DNA of 64,000 nt from Pusillimonas sp. T2 (GTDB lineage: Bacteria; Pseudomonadota; Gammaproteobacteria; Burkholderiales; Burkholderiaceae_B): positions 62,001-126,000 of the forward strand of contig NZ_NIQA01000008.1 of the NCBI RefSeq assembly GCF_002236805.1. The letters run 5' to 3'. The position numbers and the translations under genes are program-made. Positions 23,084-33,245 of this stretch are shown here, in pieces (the stretch's first letter is position 1; every line of letters begins with the position of its first letter). The notes beneath the pieces are model-generated. The model saw only the letters and a list, made by a program, of their open reading frames with translations. It ran no database searches and was not told where the DNA came from.

Positions 23084-23836
23084 CTAAGCAATCAAGCCCG
23101 CCAGAAAGGCTTCGTCGGCACGAGTCAAATCACCGCGCGCCCGCGCCTGCTCGATAAGATCGGGACGACGGGAAAACGTCAGAGCAAGCGATTGCTGCCG
23201 GCGCCATTTCGCAATATGGGCGTGATGTCCCGACAACAACGCATCGGGCACCGCGACCTCTTGATAGACTTCCGGGCGTGTGTAGTGCGGGCTATCGAGC
23301 AAGCCGCCAAGCGAAGCATTGAATGAATCTTGCAGGGCAGAATCGGCCGCATTCAGCACGCCGGGCAAGAGACGGATAGTGGCATCAATGATGGCCAGTG
23401 CTGCGATTTCACCGCCAGACAGGACGAAATCACCCAAAGACACTTCATGCGTGACGCGGCGATCAATAAAACGCTGATCGATTCCTTCGTAGCGCCCGCA
23501 GACCAAAATGGCACCCGGACTGTCGGCCAGCGTTTGCGCCATGGCCTGATCGAACCTGCGCCCGGTGGGGCTCATGAGGATGACCGGCGCAGCGCTATCA
23601 TCGCGAGCGGCTTGGGCCGCATCGACGGCGTGTTCCAGGGGTTCGGCCAGCATTACCATACCCGGCCCGCCGCCATACGGACGGTCATCAACTGTTCGGT
23701 GGGCGTCGTGGGTGAAATCGCGCGGATTCCATAAACCCAGCGCCCAGCGGGATTGACGGTGAGCCCGCCCGGTAACACCAAGGTCGCGCACCACCGAAAA
23801 CATATCGGGGAACAAGGAAATAACGTCGAAGCGCAT
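23084..23836 (-). CDS. trmD: tRNA (guanine-N1)-methyltransferase TrmD
   Basis: Methylates G37 of tRNAs ending the anticodon region with G36, using SAM in a trefoil-knot fold. The length is 250 residues. The motifs [40 protein letters not shown] and [15 protein letters not shown] are all intact. It is 9 bases downstream of rimM. The gene rplS that usually follows is absent; valS converges instead. Confidence 0.97.
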   Translation of the reverse strand: MRFDVISLFPDMFSVVRDLGVTGRAHRQSRWALGLWNPRDFTHDAHRTVDDRPYGGGPGMVMLAEPLEHAVDAAQAARDDSAAPVILMSPTGRRFDQAMAQTLADSPGAILVCGRYEGIDQRFIDRRVTHEVSLGDFVLSGGEIAALAIIDATIRLLPGVLNAADSALQDSFNASLGGLLDSPHYTRPEVYQEVAVPDALLSGHHAHIAKWRRQQSLALTFSRRPDLIEQARARGDLTRADEAFLAGLIA

Positions 23837-23845
23837 ACCCGCCCC

Positions 23846-24481
23846 TTAGAGGTCGACCGGCCAGTTGCTGTCGAGGCGTTTATTGGGCAAATCGACCGTG
23901 TGCACGTGTGCGAGCACAAACGGCACAAGAACTTCGACGGGACGCCCTTTGTCGTTGAGGACAGGCACCAGGCCGCCTTTGCCATCGTCGGTTGCCCGAG
24001 CAACATGCAATACGGCATGTGCACCGTTGTCGGTAACCGAGCTGACCTGACCAATTAACACGACGTTACCGTCGTCGTCGACACCATTAAGGCGACAACC
24101 GACCAGGTCAACCCAATAATACTCGTCGGGGTCAGCCTTAGGAAAACTGGAGCGCGGCACCAATATGGCGTAACCCTTGTGGGCCTCGGCGCGATCACGA
24201 TCGGGGATGGCAGCCAAATGCGCCACAACGGTAGCGCCATGACGCTTCGACATTACCACGCGCGATAACTGAGGACGCGAAAAAGCGCCCGTTTTCCCAG
24301 GAGGAACGGGCGCTTTGAGCCACCATTGCCGAGCGGCGAGCAATGCATCGGCGTGAGCCGAGTAAGGCAGAACCTTGACCCAGCCTTTAACGCCATAAGC
24401 TGCCGCAATGCGGCCGACTTCAACCAGATCGTCGGGCGTTGCGTCGGAAACGGGTGCGGCTTGTGAAGCGCTATCGTTCAT
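23846..24481 (-). CDS. rimM: 16S rRNA processing protein RimM
   Basis: 30S maturation factor that binds bS/uS19 and helps form the 16S head, 211 residues. The N-terminal beta-barrel (VEVGRIAAAYGVKGWVKVLP) and the C-terminal PRC-barrel (EYYWVDLVGCRLNGVDDDGN, VPFVLAHVHTVDLPNKRL) are recognisable. It lies between rpsP and trmD. Confidence 0.95.
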   Translation of the reverse strand: MNDSASQAAPVSDATPDDLVEVGRIAAAYGVKGWVKVLPYSAHADALLAARQWWLKAPVPPGKTGAFSRPQLSRVVMSKRHGATVVAHLAAIPDRDRAEAHKGYAILVPRSSFPKADPDEYYWVDLVGCRLNGVDDDGNVVLIGQVSSVTDNGAHAVLHVARATDDGKGGLVPVLNDKGRPVEVLVPFVLAHVHTVDLPNKRLDSNWPVDL

Positions 24482-24513
24482 GAGCCTAAACCTGTTACGA
24501 CGCCAAGCCGAAA

Positions 24514-24768
24514 TCAGGCAGCGACTTTGGCCGAGTATTCTTTGACCAGGCGAGCCACTGCGGGCGACAACTGGGCGCCATTGCTGGTCCAGTGCTCGAC
24601 GCGATCAAGGGCAATACGCAGGTTTTCCTGGCCTTCGCCAGCAACCGGGTTGTAAAAGCCAACGCGTTCGATAAAACGGCCGTCGCGACGGTTACGCGAA
24701 TCGGCAGCAACAAGGTTGTAAAACGGACGTTTCTTCGAGCCACCACGGGCCAGACGAATCACCACCAT
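24514..24768 (-). CDS. rpsP: 30S ribosomal protein bS16
   Basis: 84 residues with the bS16 signature [20 protein letters not shown], then [15 protein letters not shown] 24768 has AAGGA 7 bases upstream; earlier in-frame ATG codons would add a non-family leader. First gene of rpsP-rimM-trmD, with its own promoter candidate at 24804-24833. Confidence 0.97.
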   Translation of the reverse strand: MVVIRLARGGSKKRPFYNLVAADSRNRRDGRFIERVGFYNPVAGEGQENLRIALDRVEHWTSNGAQLSPAVARLVKEYSAKVAA

Positions 24769-24803
24769 AGGTAATCCTTTGAAAATGATGTGGAAAACAA
24801 AAG

Positions 24804-24833
24804 ATTCTAGCACTTTTAGCAAGCACCGAGCAA
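24804..24833 (-). promoter_or_regulatory. Candidate promoter of rpsP-rimM-trmD
   Basis: On the minus strand an extended -10 TGCTAGAAT (24812-24804) with a weak -35 TTGCTC 18 bases upstream. It would give a 5' leader of about 30 bases. The surrounding region 24769-24949 has no gene. Confidence 0.5.
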
Positions 24834-24949
24834 ACTAAAACCAGAATCCACCAAAAAAATCACCAGAAAGCCACAAAGGCCCTGACAAATTAAAAAACTT
24901 AAACCAGCAGACGCGTAACGGCGCAGTGCGGCAACTACCGGCAGCCAAA

Positions 24950-25201
24950 CTAGCGACGAGTTAAAAAGTGTACCGTCGCGTCAGCCTGGGCAACCTGCGT
25001 CACCAGCGCATTACCGGTTTGCCGGCAAAACGCCTGAAAATCTCGAACCGCATTGGTGTCGGTTGTAATGACTTTCAGGGTTTGACCGCTTTGCAGTTGC
25101 GCCAGCGCTTTCTTGGCCCGCAAAATAGGCAGCGGGCATTTTAACCCAGAAGCATCGACTTCCAGATCGAATACAGGTAAAGAAGTTGTATCTTTGCTCA
25201 T
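24950..25201 (-). CDS. TusA/SirA-family sulfur-carrier-like protein
   Basis: 83 residues with the family pattern LKCPLPILRAKKAL, where the Cys of CPxP is the sulfur-carrying residue in TusA. TusA relays sulfur for tRNA 2-thiouridine synthesis together with MnmA (encoded here at 51-52 kb), but other TusA paralogues serve molybdenum cofactor or other sulfur pathways, so the exact role is open. ATG 25201 is used; a GTG five codons upstream is an alternative. It lies 18 bases downstream of alaS. Confidence 0.85.
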   Translation of the reverse strand: MSKDTTSLPVFDLEVDASGLKCPLPILRAKKALAQLQSGQTLKVITTDTNAVRDFQAFCRQTGNALVTQVAQADATVHFLTRR

Positions 25202-25219
25202 GACATCAACCAGCACGCA

Positions 25220-27844
25220 TCAGGCTTGCGTACGCTCGCGCACCCAGGCTTCGACCCCTGCCAGCGCTGCAGGCAACGCAGCTGCCTCGGTACCACCACC
25301 CATGGCCATGTCGGGCCGGCCACCGCCCTTGCCCCCAACCTGGCTGGCAACGAACCCAACGAGGTCCCCTGCCTTGACTTTGCCGGTGGTATCGGGCGTT
25401 ACGCCAGCAACCAGGCTGATTTTGTCATCGGCGGCTGTCGCCAGCAAAACGACGGCAGGCTTAAGGCGCTCTTTAAGGTCGTCGACCATACCGCGCAAGG
25501 CTTTGGGATCGACGCCCGCCAACTGCCCCACCAACAGGCGTACCCCACCACCCACATCGACCGCCTTATCGATCAGATCGTTACCCGCCGATGCGGCCAG
25601 TTTTTGTTGCAAACGCTGGGACTCGGCCTCGGCGGCCTTGACTTGAGACTGCAGCAACCCTATACGCGCCAGAAGCTCTGCAGGTTGGGTTTTAAGCAAC
25701 CCTGCAGCCTGTTGCAGCGTGGCATTGGTTTGCTGAACCCAGGCAAGGGCGTTGTCGCCGGTAATCGCTTCGATACGACGCACACCCGCCGCCACACCGC
25801 CCTCGGAGACAATTTTGAACAGACCAATATCGCCGGTGCGCGCCACATGGGTGCCGCCACACAACTCGCGAGAAAAACCGATATCGAGCACCCGGACTTC
25901 GTCGCCGTATTTTTCGCCGAACAATGCCACCGCCCCACCCTGTACCGCATCATCGTACGACATGAGCTGGGCGCGTACCTGCTGGTTACCCAGAACTTCG
26001 GCATTCACAATGTTTTCGATAGCAATAATCTGATCGGGTGTGACCTGCGCGTCGTGCGCGAAGTCGAAACGAGTTTTGTCAGCATCGACCAATGAACCAC
26101 GCTGCTGCACGTGAGCACCCAACACTTCGCGAAGCGCTTTATGCATGAGGTGAGTCGCCGAGTGATTACGTACCGTGCGCGCCCGGCGCTGAACATCAAC
26201 CTGTGCAGACACCGTATCACCCACCGACAGCACGCCTTGTTCGAGCGTGCCATGATGCCCAAACACCTGACTTTGAATTTTTTGAGTATCGGCAACGACA
26301 AAGCGAGTCGAACCCGATGCCAGAACGCCGGCATCACCCACCTGCCCACCCGACTCGGCGTAAAACGGTGTCACGTCGAGAACGACGACACCCTCTTGGC
26401 CAGCCTGAATTTTGTCAACCGAGACGCCATCGAGATAAAGGGCTGTGACGCGCCCTTCGGCCTGCAAATGTTCGTAACCTTCGAAACGGGTTTCGACACC
26501 CGAATAGCTGAGCCCTTCGGCGGCTTTGAACTTGCCCGCTGCCCGAGCCTGTTCGCGCTGCCGATTCATGGCCGCTTCGAAACCGGGTAAATCGACATTG
26601 ACCTTGCGCTCACGACAAATATCGGCGGTCAGGTCGACCGGAAAGCCATAGGTGTCGTACAAGGTAAACAAGGTTTGACCGTCAAGCACACCACCTTCGG
26701 GAAGCGATGCCAGCGCGCCATCGAGGATTTTCATGCCATTTTCAAGTGTTTCGCTGAAACGCTCTTCTTCTTGGCGAAGCACCTGTTCGACCCGCGCCTG
26801 TTGTGCGGCCAATTCGGGATAGGCGTCGCCCATTTGCGCCACCAGATCGGCCACCAGCCGATGGAAGAACACGCCCGACTGCCCCAGCTTGTGACCATGT
26901 CGCAGTGCGCGTCGCACAATACGGCGCAGGACATAGCCGCGACCTTCGTTGCTTGGAATAACGCCATCAACGATAAGGAAACTGCAGGCCCGGATATGGT
27001 CGGCAATGACTTTAAGCGAGTTGTTGCCCAAGTCGGAGGTACCTGTTTCGCGCGCGGCGGCCTTGATGAGCGCCTGAAAAAGGTCGATTTCGTAGTTGGA
27101 ATGCACGTGCTGCAACACCGCCGCAATGCGCTCGAGCCCCATACCGGTATCGACGCAAGGCTTGGGCAATGGCGTCATGTTGCCATCGGCGTCGCGCTCG
27201 AATTGCATGAACACCAGGTTCCAGACCTCGATATAACGATCACCGTCTTCTTCGGGCGAGCCCGGAGGACCGCCCCAGACATCGGGACCATGGTCGTAGA
27301 AAATTTCGGAACACGGGCCACAAGGGCCGGTATCGCCCATTTGCCAGAAGTTGTCGGAGGCGTAGCGCCCGCCTTTGTTGTCACCAATACGGACGATGCG
27401 CTCGGCCGGCACTTTGATTTCTTTTTGCCAGATGTCGTAGGCTTCGTCATCTTCTTGGTAAACCGTTACCCAGAGCTTTTCGGGAGGGAGGTTGTAAACC
27501 GTGGTCAGAAGCTCCCAGGCGTGATAAATGGCTTCGCGCTTGAAGTAATCGCCAAAGCTGAAATTACCCAGCATCTCGAAGAACGTGTGATGCCTGGCTG
27601 TGTAGCCCACGTTCTCAAGGTCGTTATGCTTGCCCCCGGCGCGCACGCAGCGTTGCGAGCTGACCGCGCGCTGATAGCTGCGCGCCTCTTTACCCGTAAA
27701 TACGTCTTTGAATTGAACCATGCCGGCGTTCGTGAACAGCAGCGTTGGGTCGTTGCCTGGGATGAGCGACGACGAAGGCACCACGTTGTGACCTTTCGAT
27801 TCGAAGAACGATAGAAATTTCTGGCGGATCTCGGAGGTTTTCAT
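25220..27844 (-). CDS. alaS: Alanyl-tRNA synthetase
   Basis: Charges tRNA-Ala. The 874-residue class II enzyme begins [19 protein letters not shown], with [15 protein letters not shown] following. The editing domain zinc ligands appear in [12 protein letters not shown] and [15 protein letters not shown]-terminal C-Ala domain ends the protein ([12 protein letters not shown]). ATG 27844 was chosen over a TTG two codons earlier; I see no Shine-Dalgarno. Confidence 0.98.
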   Translation of the reverse strand: MKTSEIRQKFLSFFESKGHNVVPSSSLIPGNDPTLLFTNAGMVQFKDVFTGKEARSYQRAVSSQRCVRAGGKHNDLENVGYTARHHTFFEMLGNFSFGDYFKREAIYHAWELLTTVYNLPPEKLWVTVYQEDDEAYDIWQKEIKVPAERIVRIGDNKGGRYASDNFWQMGDTGPCGPCSEIFYDHGPDVWGGPPGSPEEDGDRYIEVWNLVFMQFERDADGNMTPLPKPCVDTGMGLERIAAVLQHVHSNYEIDLFQALIKAAARETGTSDLGNNSLKVIADHIRACSFLIVDGVIPSNEGRGYVLRRIVRRALRHGHKLGQSGVFFHRLVADLVAQMGDAYPELAAQQARVEQVLRQEEERFSETLENGMKILDGALASLPEGGVLDGQTLFTLYDTYGFPVDLTADICRERKVNVDLPGFEAAMNRQREQARAAGKFKAAEGLSYSGVETRFEGYEHLQAEGRVTALYLDGVSVDKIQAGQEGVVVLDVTPFYAESGGQVGDAGVLASGSTRFVVADTQKIQSQVFGHHGTLEQGVLSVGDTVSAQVDVQRRARTVRNHSATHLMHKALREVLGAHVQQRGSLVDADKTRFDFAHDAQVTPDQIIAIENIVNAEVLGNQQVRAQLMSYDDAVQGGAVALFGEKYGDEVRVLDIGFSRELCGGTHVARTGDIGLFKIVSEGGVAAGVRRIEAITGDNALAWVQQTNATLQQAAGLLKTQPAELLARIGLLQSQVKAAEAESQRLQQKLAASAGNDLIDKAVDVGGGVRLLVGQLAGVDPKALRGMVDDLKERLKPAVVLLATAADDKISLVAGVTPDTTGKVKAGDLVGFVASQVGGKGGGRPDMAMGGGTEAAALPAALAGVEAWVRERTQA

Positions 27845-27879
27845 TGACAAAAAAGGCGCTATTAAACAGATGACCGGTG

Positions 27880-27885
27880 ATTATA
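27880..27885 (-). promoter_or_regulatory. Candidate -10 element for alaS
   Basis: A perfect TATAAT on the minus strand 36 bases upstream of the alaS ATG. No good -35 hexamer stands at 16-18 bases, so this is a weak call. Position between the xdhC stop and alaS is right for a promoter separating the purine operon from alaS. Confidence 0.35.
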
Positions 27886-27908
27886 GAGGCACCCGGACCA
27901 AAAATCTT

Positions 27909-28862
27909 TCAGGTCAGCGACAGCAATTGCGCAACAACCGAGACGGCGATGACTTCGGGCAACTTGCTGTTGGTTTTGACCAACCCTATAGGGCAGGTCA
28001 TTTGAGCCACCATCGCCTCGGGGAAGTGTTGACGCAGCCGCGACTCGAAGCGGGCTTTTTTTGTGGCCGAGCCGATAAGCCCCAGGAACCGGAACGTTTT
28101 TTGGGCCATGACGGCCTGCACAAGCGCCATATCAAGGGCATGACTGTGCGTCAGCACCAGCCAACATGCATTATCGGGGCAATCGGCGACGTCACCGTCG
28201 TCGCCCTGAAGCACCGTAACATTGGCAGGCAAGGCGGCTGGCCAGACGTCGTCGCGCGGGTCGAGCCAGATGACCCTCACCGGCAACGTGCCCAAAATAT
28301 TAACAATGGCCCGACCGACGTGCCCTGCGCCGCACACCACAACAGTAAGCGAGGCCGCTGAGAGGACGTCGGTCAGGCGACCAGAGTCGGCATCCCAGTA
28401 AGCCTGATCGGTATCGAAGTCTTGCGCAGGCTCGGGTGAAGACTGGAGACTTACCGGCGCAGCAAGATCAGTAAAGCTGACGATACGACGGACCGACAGC
28501 CCTTTGCTCAAATAACCTGCAACACGATCAAACCAAGGCAGATCCTCGGGCCCAAGGCGTTCGAAGCCCAGCCAGACGACCCCGCCGCAACACTGCCCCA
28601 GGCTTGGCCCAAGCGCATAACGTTCGATATGCCGGGCCGGCAGGGAAGGGTCGGATAACTGACTGCGGGCGAAATCTATTGCCTTGAACTCGAGGTGGCC
28701 GCCACCGATGGTGCCAAGCACCTCGTTGTCGAGCACCCATAGTTTTGCACCACCGCCCCGCGGCGCCGAGCCTGCCGACTGGACGACCGTGACCAGAACA
28801 AGCGAGCGCCCAGCCTGCAAGGCCTGGCGCGCCGCTAAAGACCAGCCCCCTGCGTCAGCCAT
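27909..28862 (-). CDS. xdhC: XdhC, molybdenum cofactor insertion factor for xanthine dehydrogenase
   Basis: Binds, sulfurates (via a partner) and inserts Moco into XdhB; not a subunit of the mature enzyme. The 317-residue protein has the N-terminal XdhC/CoxI domain (VQSAGSAPRGGGAKLWV, GTIGGGHLE, LGPSLGQCCGGVV). The C-terminal Rossmann domain has VVVCGAGHVGRAIVNIL. ATG 28862 overlaps the end of xdhB by 8 bases. It is the last gene of the purine operon. Confidence 0.95.
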   Translation of the reverse strand: MADAGGWSLAARQALQAGRSLVLVTVVQSAGSAPRGGGAKLWVLDNEVLGTIGGGHLEFKAIDFARSQLSDPSLPARHIERYALGPSLGQCCGGVVWLGFERLGPEDLPWFDRVAGYLSKGLSVRRIVSFTDLAAPVSLQSSPEPAQDFDTDQAYWDADSGRLTDVLSAASLTVVVCGAGHVGRAIVNILGTLPVRVIWLDPRDDVWPAALPANVTVLQGDDGDVADCPDNACWLVLTHSHALDMALVQAVMAQKTFRFLGLIGSATKKARFESRLRQHFPEAMVAQMTCPIGLVKTNSKLPEVIAVSVVAQLLSLT

Positions 28863-31194
28863 GGGCAGTGGCCGGCTCCGGCTGCTTCAAACCGGGAGCA
28901 ACGGCATGTACGGCACGCAAGATTTGCTCGGCTGTCGCCGGCGCATCGAGCGGAGCCAGTACACCGGGCTGATCGCCCGCGGCATGCACCGCATCGCGAA
29001 TGGCAAAAAACACCGATAAGGCCAACGGCAACGGCGGCTCGCCCACGGCCTTGGACTGATAGACGCTGTTCTCGACATTACCATTGCTAAAGAACGCTAC
29101 GTTAAGGGCTTCGGGGCAATCTGAAATAGAAGGAATTTTGTAGGTAGAAGGCGCGTGCGTCATGAGGCGCCCTTCTTTGTTCCACCAAAGCTCTTCGGTG
29201 GTGAGCCACCCCATACCCTGAATGAAGCCACCCTCGATCTGGCCGATGTCGACCGCCGGGTTGATTGGGCGGCCCGCATCGTAAAGCACGTCGGCACGCA
29301 GCAGTCGGTTTTCACCGGTTAAGGTGTCGATAATCACTTCGGCGCAGGCGGCACCATACACAAAATAATAGAAGGGACGCCCCGTCAGCGTTTTAAAGTC
29401 GTAGTGAATCTTGGGTGTGCGGTAAAACCCGGACGACCACAGCGGCACACGCGCGTTGTAAGCCTCTTGTACAAATTTGGCAAAAGGCAATGTAACGCGT
29501 TCGCCGCAGTGCACCTGATTGCTGCGAAAGACAACATCGGCCGTATCGCAGCCGTAATGGTCGGCGGCATAGGCCACCAGCACGGCCTTGATTTTACGAG
29601 CAGCATCTTGTGCTGCCTTGCCGTTCAGGTCGGTGCCCGACGATGCCGCGGTAGCCGATGTATTTGACACTTTGGACGTATCGGTCGCCGAAACCCGCAC
29701 GTGCTCAATACCAATACCCAGCTCTTCGGCAACCACCTGAGCTACTTTGGTATTTAACCCCTGCCCCATTTCGGTACCACCATGATTAATCAATACCGAA
29801 CCGTCGGTGTAGATATGCAGCAACGCGCCGGCCTGATTCAGATGTGTGGCGGTAAACGAAATGCCGAACTTCACGGGCACTAACGCCAACCCTTTTTTAA
29901 GCACCTGATTTTGGGCATTGAAACGCGAAACTTCTTCGCGACGACGGCGGTATTCGGAGGTTTGCTCGAGTTGATCAATCAGTTCGTGAATAACGTTGTC
30001 TTCCACCGTCATTTGATACGGCGTGACGTTGCGCTCGGCTTTGCCATAGAAATTGCGCCGACGTACGTCTAGGGGGTCTTTACCCAGGCGGCGAGCAATG
30101 TCTTCGATGACGTACTCGATAGCCATAATGCCCTGCGGGCCGCCGAACCCGCGGAATGCAGTATTAGACTGCGTATTGGTTTTGACCCGTAACGACAAAA
30201 TGTCGAAGGTCTCGAGGTAATAGGTATTGTCGGTATGAAAGACCTGACGGTCGGCCACGGCACCCGACAAATCGGCCGAGTAGCCACAACGTAATTGCTG
30301 CTCGAACTGAATGGCCTTGATCAGGCCGTCGTCGTCGTAGGCAACGTCGTACTCCACCCGAAAGTCGTGCCGCTTGCCGGTCATCATGAAATCGTCGTCG
30401 CGATCGGCGCGCAACTTTACCGGCCGCCCGGTATGGTGGGCCAACAAGGCCGCAACGGTAGCAAATGGCCAGGACTGGCTTTCTTTACCACCAAACCCGC
30501 CCCCCATACGGCGGCACTGCACTTTGACGGTGTGGGCGGGCTGATGCAAGGCATGCGCAATGATGAACTGCATTTCGGACGGGTGCTGAGTAGAGCAAAA
30601 CACTTGCATCTCGGCGTTTTCGCCGGGCAAAGCGTAGGCTATTTGCCCTTCAAGGTAAAACTGCTCTTGCCCGCCGCAATAAAAACTGCCCTGATGGCGA
30701 TGAGGCCCTTGCGCGAGTGTTTCGGGCACATTACCTTTAGAGATACGCGCGGGCGGCAAAACGTAAGACTGCCTGTCGGCGGCCGTTTTTATGTCGAGCA
30801 AAGGCTCTAGGTTTTCGTATTCGACCTTGGCCAAGCGTGCAGCACGGCGCGCCAGGTCGTGCGAAGTGGCCGCCACCGCAAACAGCGGCTGCCCTACATA
30901 CTCGACCTTACCATCGGCGAAGACAGGCTCGTCGGCAACCACAGGCCCAACGTATTTTTCTCCCGGCACATCGTCCAGTGTAATAACCGCCACCACACCC
31001 GGTGCAGCACGCACAGCGGTGAGGTCCAAAGAAAGAATACGCGCATGGGCCCGTTCAGACAGACCGAACGCGGCATGCAGCGTACCCTGGACCTCGGGAA
31101 TGTCGTCGGTGTATTGCGCACGACCGGTGACATGCAAATGTGCACTTTCGTGTTTAACCGAGGTGCCGACCGTTTGATATTTATTCTGTGTCAT
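28855..31194 (-). CDS. xdhB: Xanthine dehydrogenase, molybdopterin-binding subunit XdhB
   Basis: Oxidises hypoxanthine to xanthine and xanthine to urate at the Mo centre. The length is 779 residues. The a/b hammerhead domain begins at about 20. Moco-binding segments include RMGGGFGGKESQ and AFRGFGGPQG. The catalytic Glu is in SKAVGEPPLPLA at about residue 719. It follows xdhA by 11 bases and overlaps xdhC. Confidence 0.97.
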   Translation of the reverse strand: MTQNKYQTVGTSVKHESAHLHVTGRAQYTDDIPEVQGTLHAAFGLSERAHARILSLDLTAVRAAPGVVAVITLDDVPGEKYVGPVVADEPVFADGKVEYVGQPLFAVAATSHDLARRAARLAKVEYENLEPLLDIKTAADRQSYVLPPARISKGNVPETLAQGPHRHQGSFYCGGQEQFYLEGQIAYALPGENAEMQVFCSTQHPSEMQFIIAHALHQPAHTVKVQCRRMGGGFGGKESQSWPFATVAALLAHHTGRPVKLRADRDDDFMMTGKRHDFRVEYDVAYDDDGLIKAIQFEQQLRCGYSADLSGAVADRQVFHTDNTYYLETFDILSLRVKTNTQSNTAFRGFGGPQGIMAIEYVIEDIARRLGKDPLDVRRRNFYGKAERNVTPYQMTVEDNVIHELIDQLEQTSEYRRRREEVSRFNAQNQVLKKGLALVPVKFGISFTATHLNQAGALLHIYTDGSVLINHGGTEMGQGLNTKVAQVVAEELGIGIEHVRVSATDTSKVSNTSATAASSGTDLNGKAAQDAARKIKAVLVAYAADHYGCDTADVVFRSNQVHCGERVTLPFAKFVQEAYNARVPLWSSGFYRTPKIHYDFKTLTGRPFYYFVYGAACAEVIIDTLTGENRLLRADVLYDAGRPINPAVDIGQIEGGFIQGMGWLTTEELWWNKEGRLMTHAPSTYKIPSISDCPEALNVAFFSNGNVENSVYQSKAVGEPPLPLALSVFFAIRDAVHAAGDQPGVLAPLDAPATAEQILRAVHAVAPGLKQPEPATAHG

Positions 31195-31205
31195 AGGACC
31201 CCCTA

Positions 31206-32651
31206 TTAATTAACGCGCGTCGCCGCAGCGCCGGTGGTTTCCAGATAGAAGCGATACAGCAGGTTTTGTGCTGTTTTCAGTCGATATTCGCTGGTGGCCC
31301 GCATATCGGACAGGGGCTGGTAATCTGCGGCCAAGGCTGCCATGGCGGCCGTCACAGCCGATTCATCAAACGGCTTCCCGGTCAGTGCAGCCTCGGCAGC
31401 CGCTGCACGCTTTGATGTAGCGGCCATGCCGCCATGCGCGATACGCACCGAGGCAACCTGCCCATCTTCAAGACGCAAGGCATAGGCACTGCATACTGCA
31501 GAGATGTCCTGGTCGAAACGTTTCGACAGCTTGTACGTTGCGACTCTGAGGGCCGGATCACGCAAAGGCACCTTGATGGCTTCAACGAACTCACCCGGCT
31601 CACGGTCTTGCTTACGGTAATCAAGATACAGGTCTTCGAGGGGGAGTTCGCGACGTGCATTGCCTTTGCGCAACACAACACGTGTTTGCAAGGCAATCAG
31701 CAAGGGCGCGCTATCACCAATCGGTGAACCATTGGCGACGTTTCCGACAAGCGTTCCGGAATTGCGAATCGGCATGGACGCAAACCGTTTCCAGAGTTCG
31801 TGGGCCTCGGGATACTCGTTCACCAGCGCTTCGTAACCCTCGTTGAGCAACACTGCAGCGCCAATGTGCAAACCCGCCTCGTCGCGACGAATGACATCGA
31901 GCTCGGCAACATTGCCCAGATAAATGACTTTGGGAAACACCTTGAGCTGCTTGGTAACCATCAGACCGACGTCGGTGCCGCCGGCCAGCAAAGTAGCATC
32001 GGGATGGGCCAACAACAAGTCGGCCAATTGGTCGGCGCTACGCGGTGCCCAATAATTGTGACCGTTTTGATTGATGACTAACGGTACAGTTGACGCATCA
32101 CGCAGGGCCTTGAGCCAACCTTGCACCTGGGCTGCGGTCACGCCTTCAGCGACCGGGTAATTGCCCATGTCGAGCGCGGCATCGATGATGGGCCGGTAGC
32201 CGGTGCAACGACACAAATTACCCGACAGGTGATCCAGCACCTCTTCGCGTACCGGGCGAACCTTGCCACTGCAATACATGGTGTACAACGACATGACGAA
32301 ACCCGGCGTGCAAAAACCACACTGCGACCCGTGGTGGTCAACCATGGCCTGCTGAACCGGATGCAGAGTCTGACCGTCGGCCGATAAGCCTTCAACTGTC
32401 CAGATGGCCCGACCATCCAGAGTGGGCAAAAACCGGATACAAGCGTTGATGGCTCGAAAGCTGACATTATCTTGCGGGTCGAGCGCAGCTTCGGTGACCG
32501 TACACGCGCCGCAGTCCCCTTCGGCACACCCTTCTTTGGTCCCTACCAAGCCGGCCTGTTCGCGTAAATACTGAAGAACCGTTTGCGTCGGTGAGACGGG
32601 TACGACGTGTTGAAGTACGCCATTGAGATAAAAACTGACGGCTTGTCGCAT
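31206..32651 (-). CDS. xdhA: Xanthine dehydrogenase, iron-sulfur/FAD subunit XdhA
   Basis: Passes electrons from the Mo subunit through two 2Fe-2S clusters and FAD to NAD. The length is 481 residues. The plant-ferredoxin cluster uses C42, C47 and C50 (GCAEGDCGAC) plus a later Cys. The second cluster has CGFCTPGF and LCRCTGY. The FAD domain has LLAGGTDVGLMVTK and GNVANGSPIGDSAP. Fusing Fe-S and FAD parts in one chain is the usual bacterial XdhA arrangement. GGAG lies about 10 bases before the ATG. Confidence 0.97.
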   Translation of the reverse strand: MRQAVSFYLNGVLQHVVPVSPTQTVLQYLREQAGLVGTKEGCAEGDCGACTVTEAALDPQDNVSFRAINACIRFLPTLDGRAIWTVEGLSADGQTLHPVQQAMVDHHGSQCGFCTPGFVMSLYTMYCSGKVRPVREEVLDHLSGNLCRCTGYRPIIDAALDMGNYPVAEGVTAAQVQGWLKALRDASTVPLVINQNGHNYWAPRSADQLADLLLAHPDATLLAGGTDVGLMVTKQLKVFPKVIYLGNVAELDVIRRDEAGLHIGAAVLLNEGYEALVNEYPEAHELWKRFASMPIRNSGTLVGNVANGSPIGDSAPLLIALQTRVVLRKGNARRELPLEDLYLDYRKQDREPGEFVEAIKVPLRDPALRVATYKLSKRFDQDISAVCSAYALRLEDGQVASVRIAHGGMAATSKRAAAAEAALTGKPFDESAVTAAMAALAADYQPLSDMRATSEYRLKTAQNLLYRFYLETTGAAATRVN

Positions 32652-32714
32652 TGAATTATGTCTCCGTTTTTTGTAGTTTTGGTCAGTGGCTGCGCCTGCA
32701 ATCAGGCGCGCCTA

Positions 32715-33233
32715 TCAGTCGTCATCGGCATAGCTACCATCGATAACAAACTGTTGATGCAGGTCGTACTCGTCGCAGTTCGGGGTAGTGCCGATGCGAT
32801 CAACGACAATGAAATTGCCCTGCTGCGCCAACGTCAGCAAGGGGTGATGCCAGGTACCCGCGTGATAATTGACGCCCTGATGGCCCTCGGCATAAAAAGC
32901 CCGTATGTTGGCTTCGTCGGGCCTATCGTCGCTGCCATTAGGTGCAACAACCACGATAAAAGGCGTGTTGCCCGTGGGAATCCAGGCCTGGCTGCCCAAG
33001 GGGTGCCGTTCGAGCATGGACACTGAAATGGGGAAATGAAACGCCCCGCCCCGGGCCAGACTGATGCCGGCCTGACCATCGTCGCCGCGAATTTGTACTT
33101 TACCGACATGATGATAGCGCTGCGTTGTCCCGTTGTTAATGGGAAACCAGTCGTTATCAGCCATGGCAATGACATCGCCAAAAGGCGCAAATGCAGCTTT
33201 GGTCAGACGCTCGAGTTTGATCAGGTTCGGCAT
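32715..33233 (-). CDS. allA: Ureidoglycolate lyase AllA
   Basis: Splits ureidoglycolate to glyoxylate and urea, the last step of this pathway. The 172-residue protein is a cupin-like fold with the family core ISVSMLERHPLGSQAWIP, VVAPNGSDDRPD and GVNYHAGTWHHPLL. ATG 33233 has AGGAAG upstream. It lies 12 bases downstream of alc. Confidence 0.95.
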   Translation of the reverse strand: MPNLIKLERLTKAAFAPFGDVIAMADNDWFPINNGTTQRYHHVGKVQIRGDDGQAGISLARGGAFHFPISVSMLERHPLGSQAWIPTGNTPFIVVVAPNGSDDRPDEANIRAFYAEGHQGVNYHAGTWHHPLLTLAQQGNFIVVDRIGTTPNCDEYDLHQQFVIDGSYADDD

Positions 33234-33245
33234 GAGTCTTCCTTG

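Noticed and set aside
26675-27814. Long plus-strand open frame (379 codons) opposite alaS
   Set aside because: Antisense shadow of the conserved alaS coding sequence, with no Shine-Dalgarno or recognisable domain.
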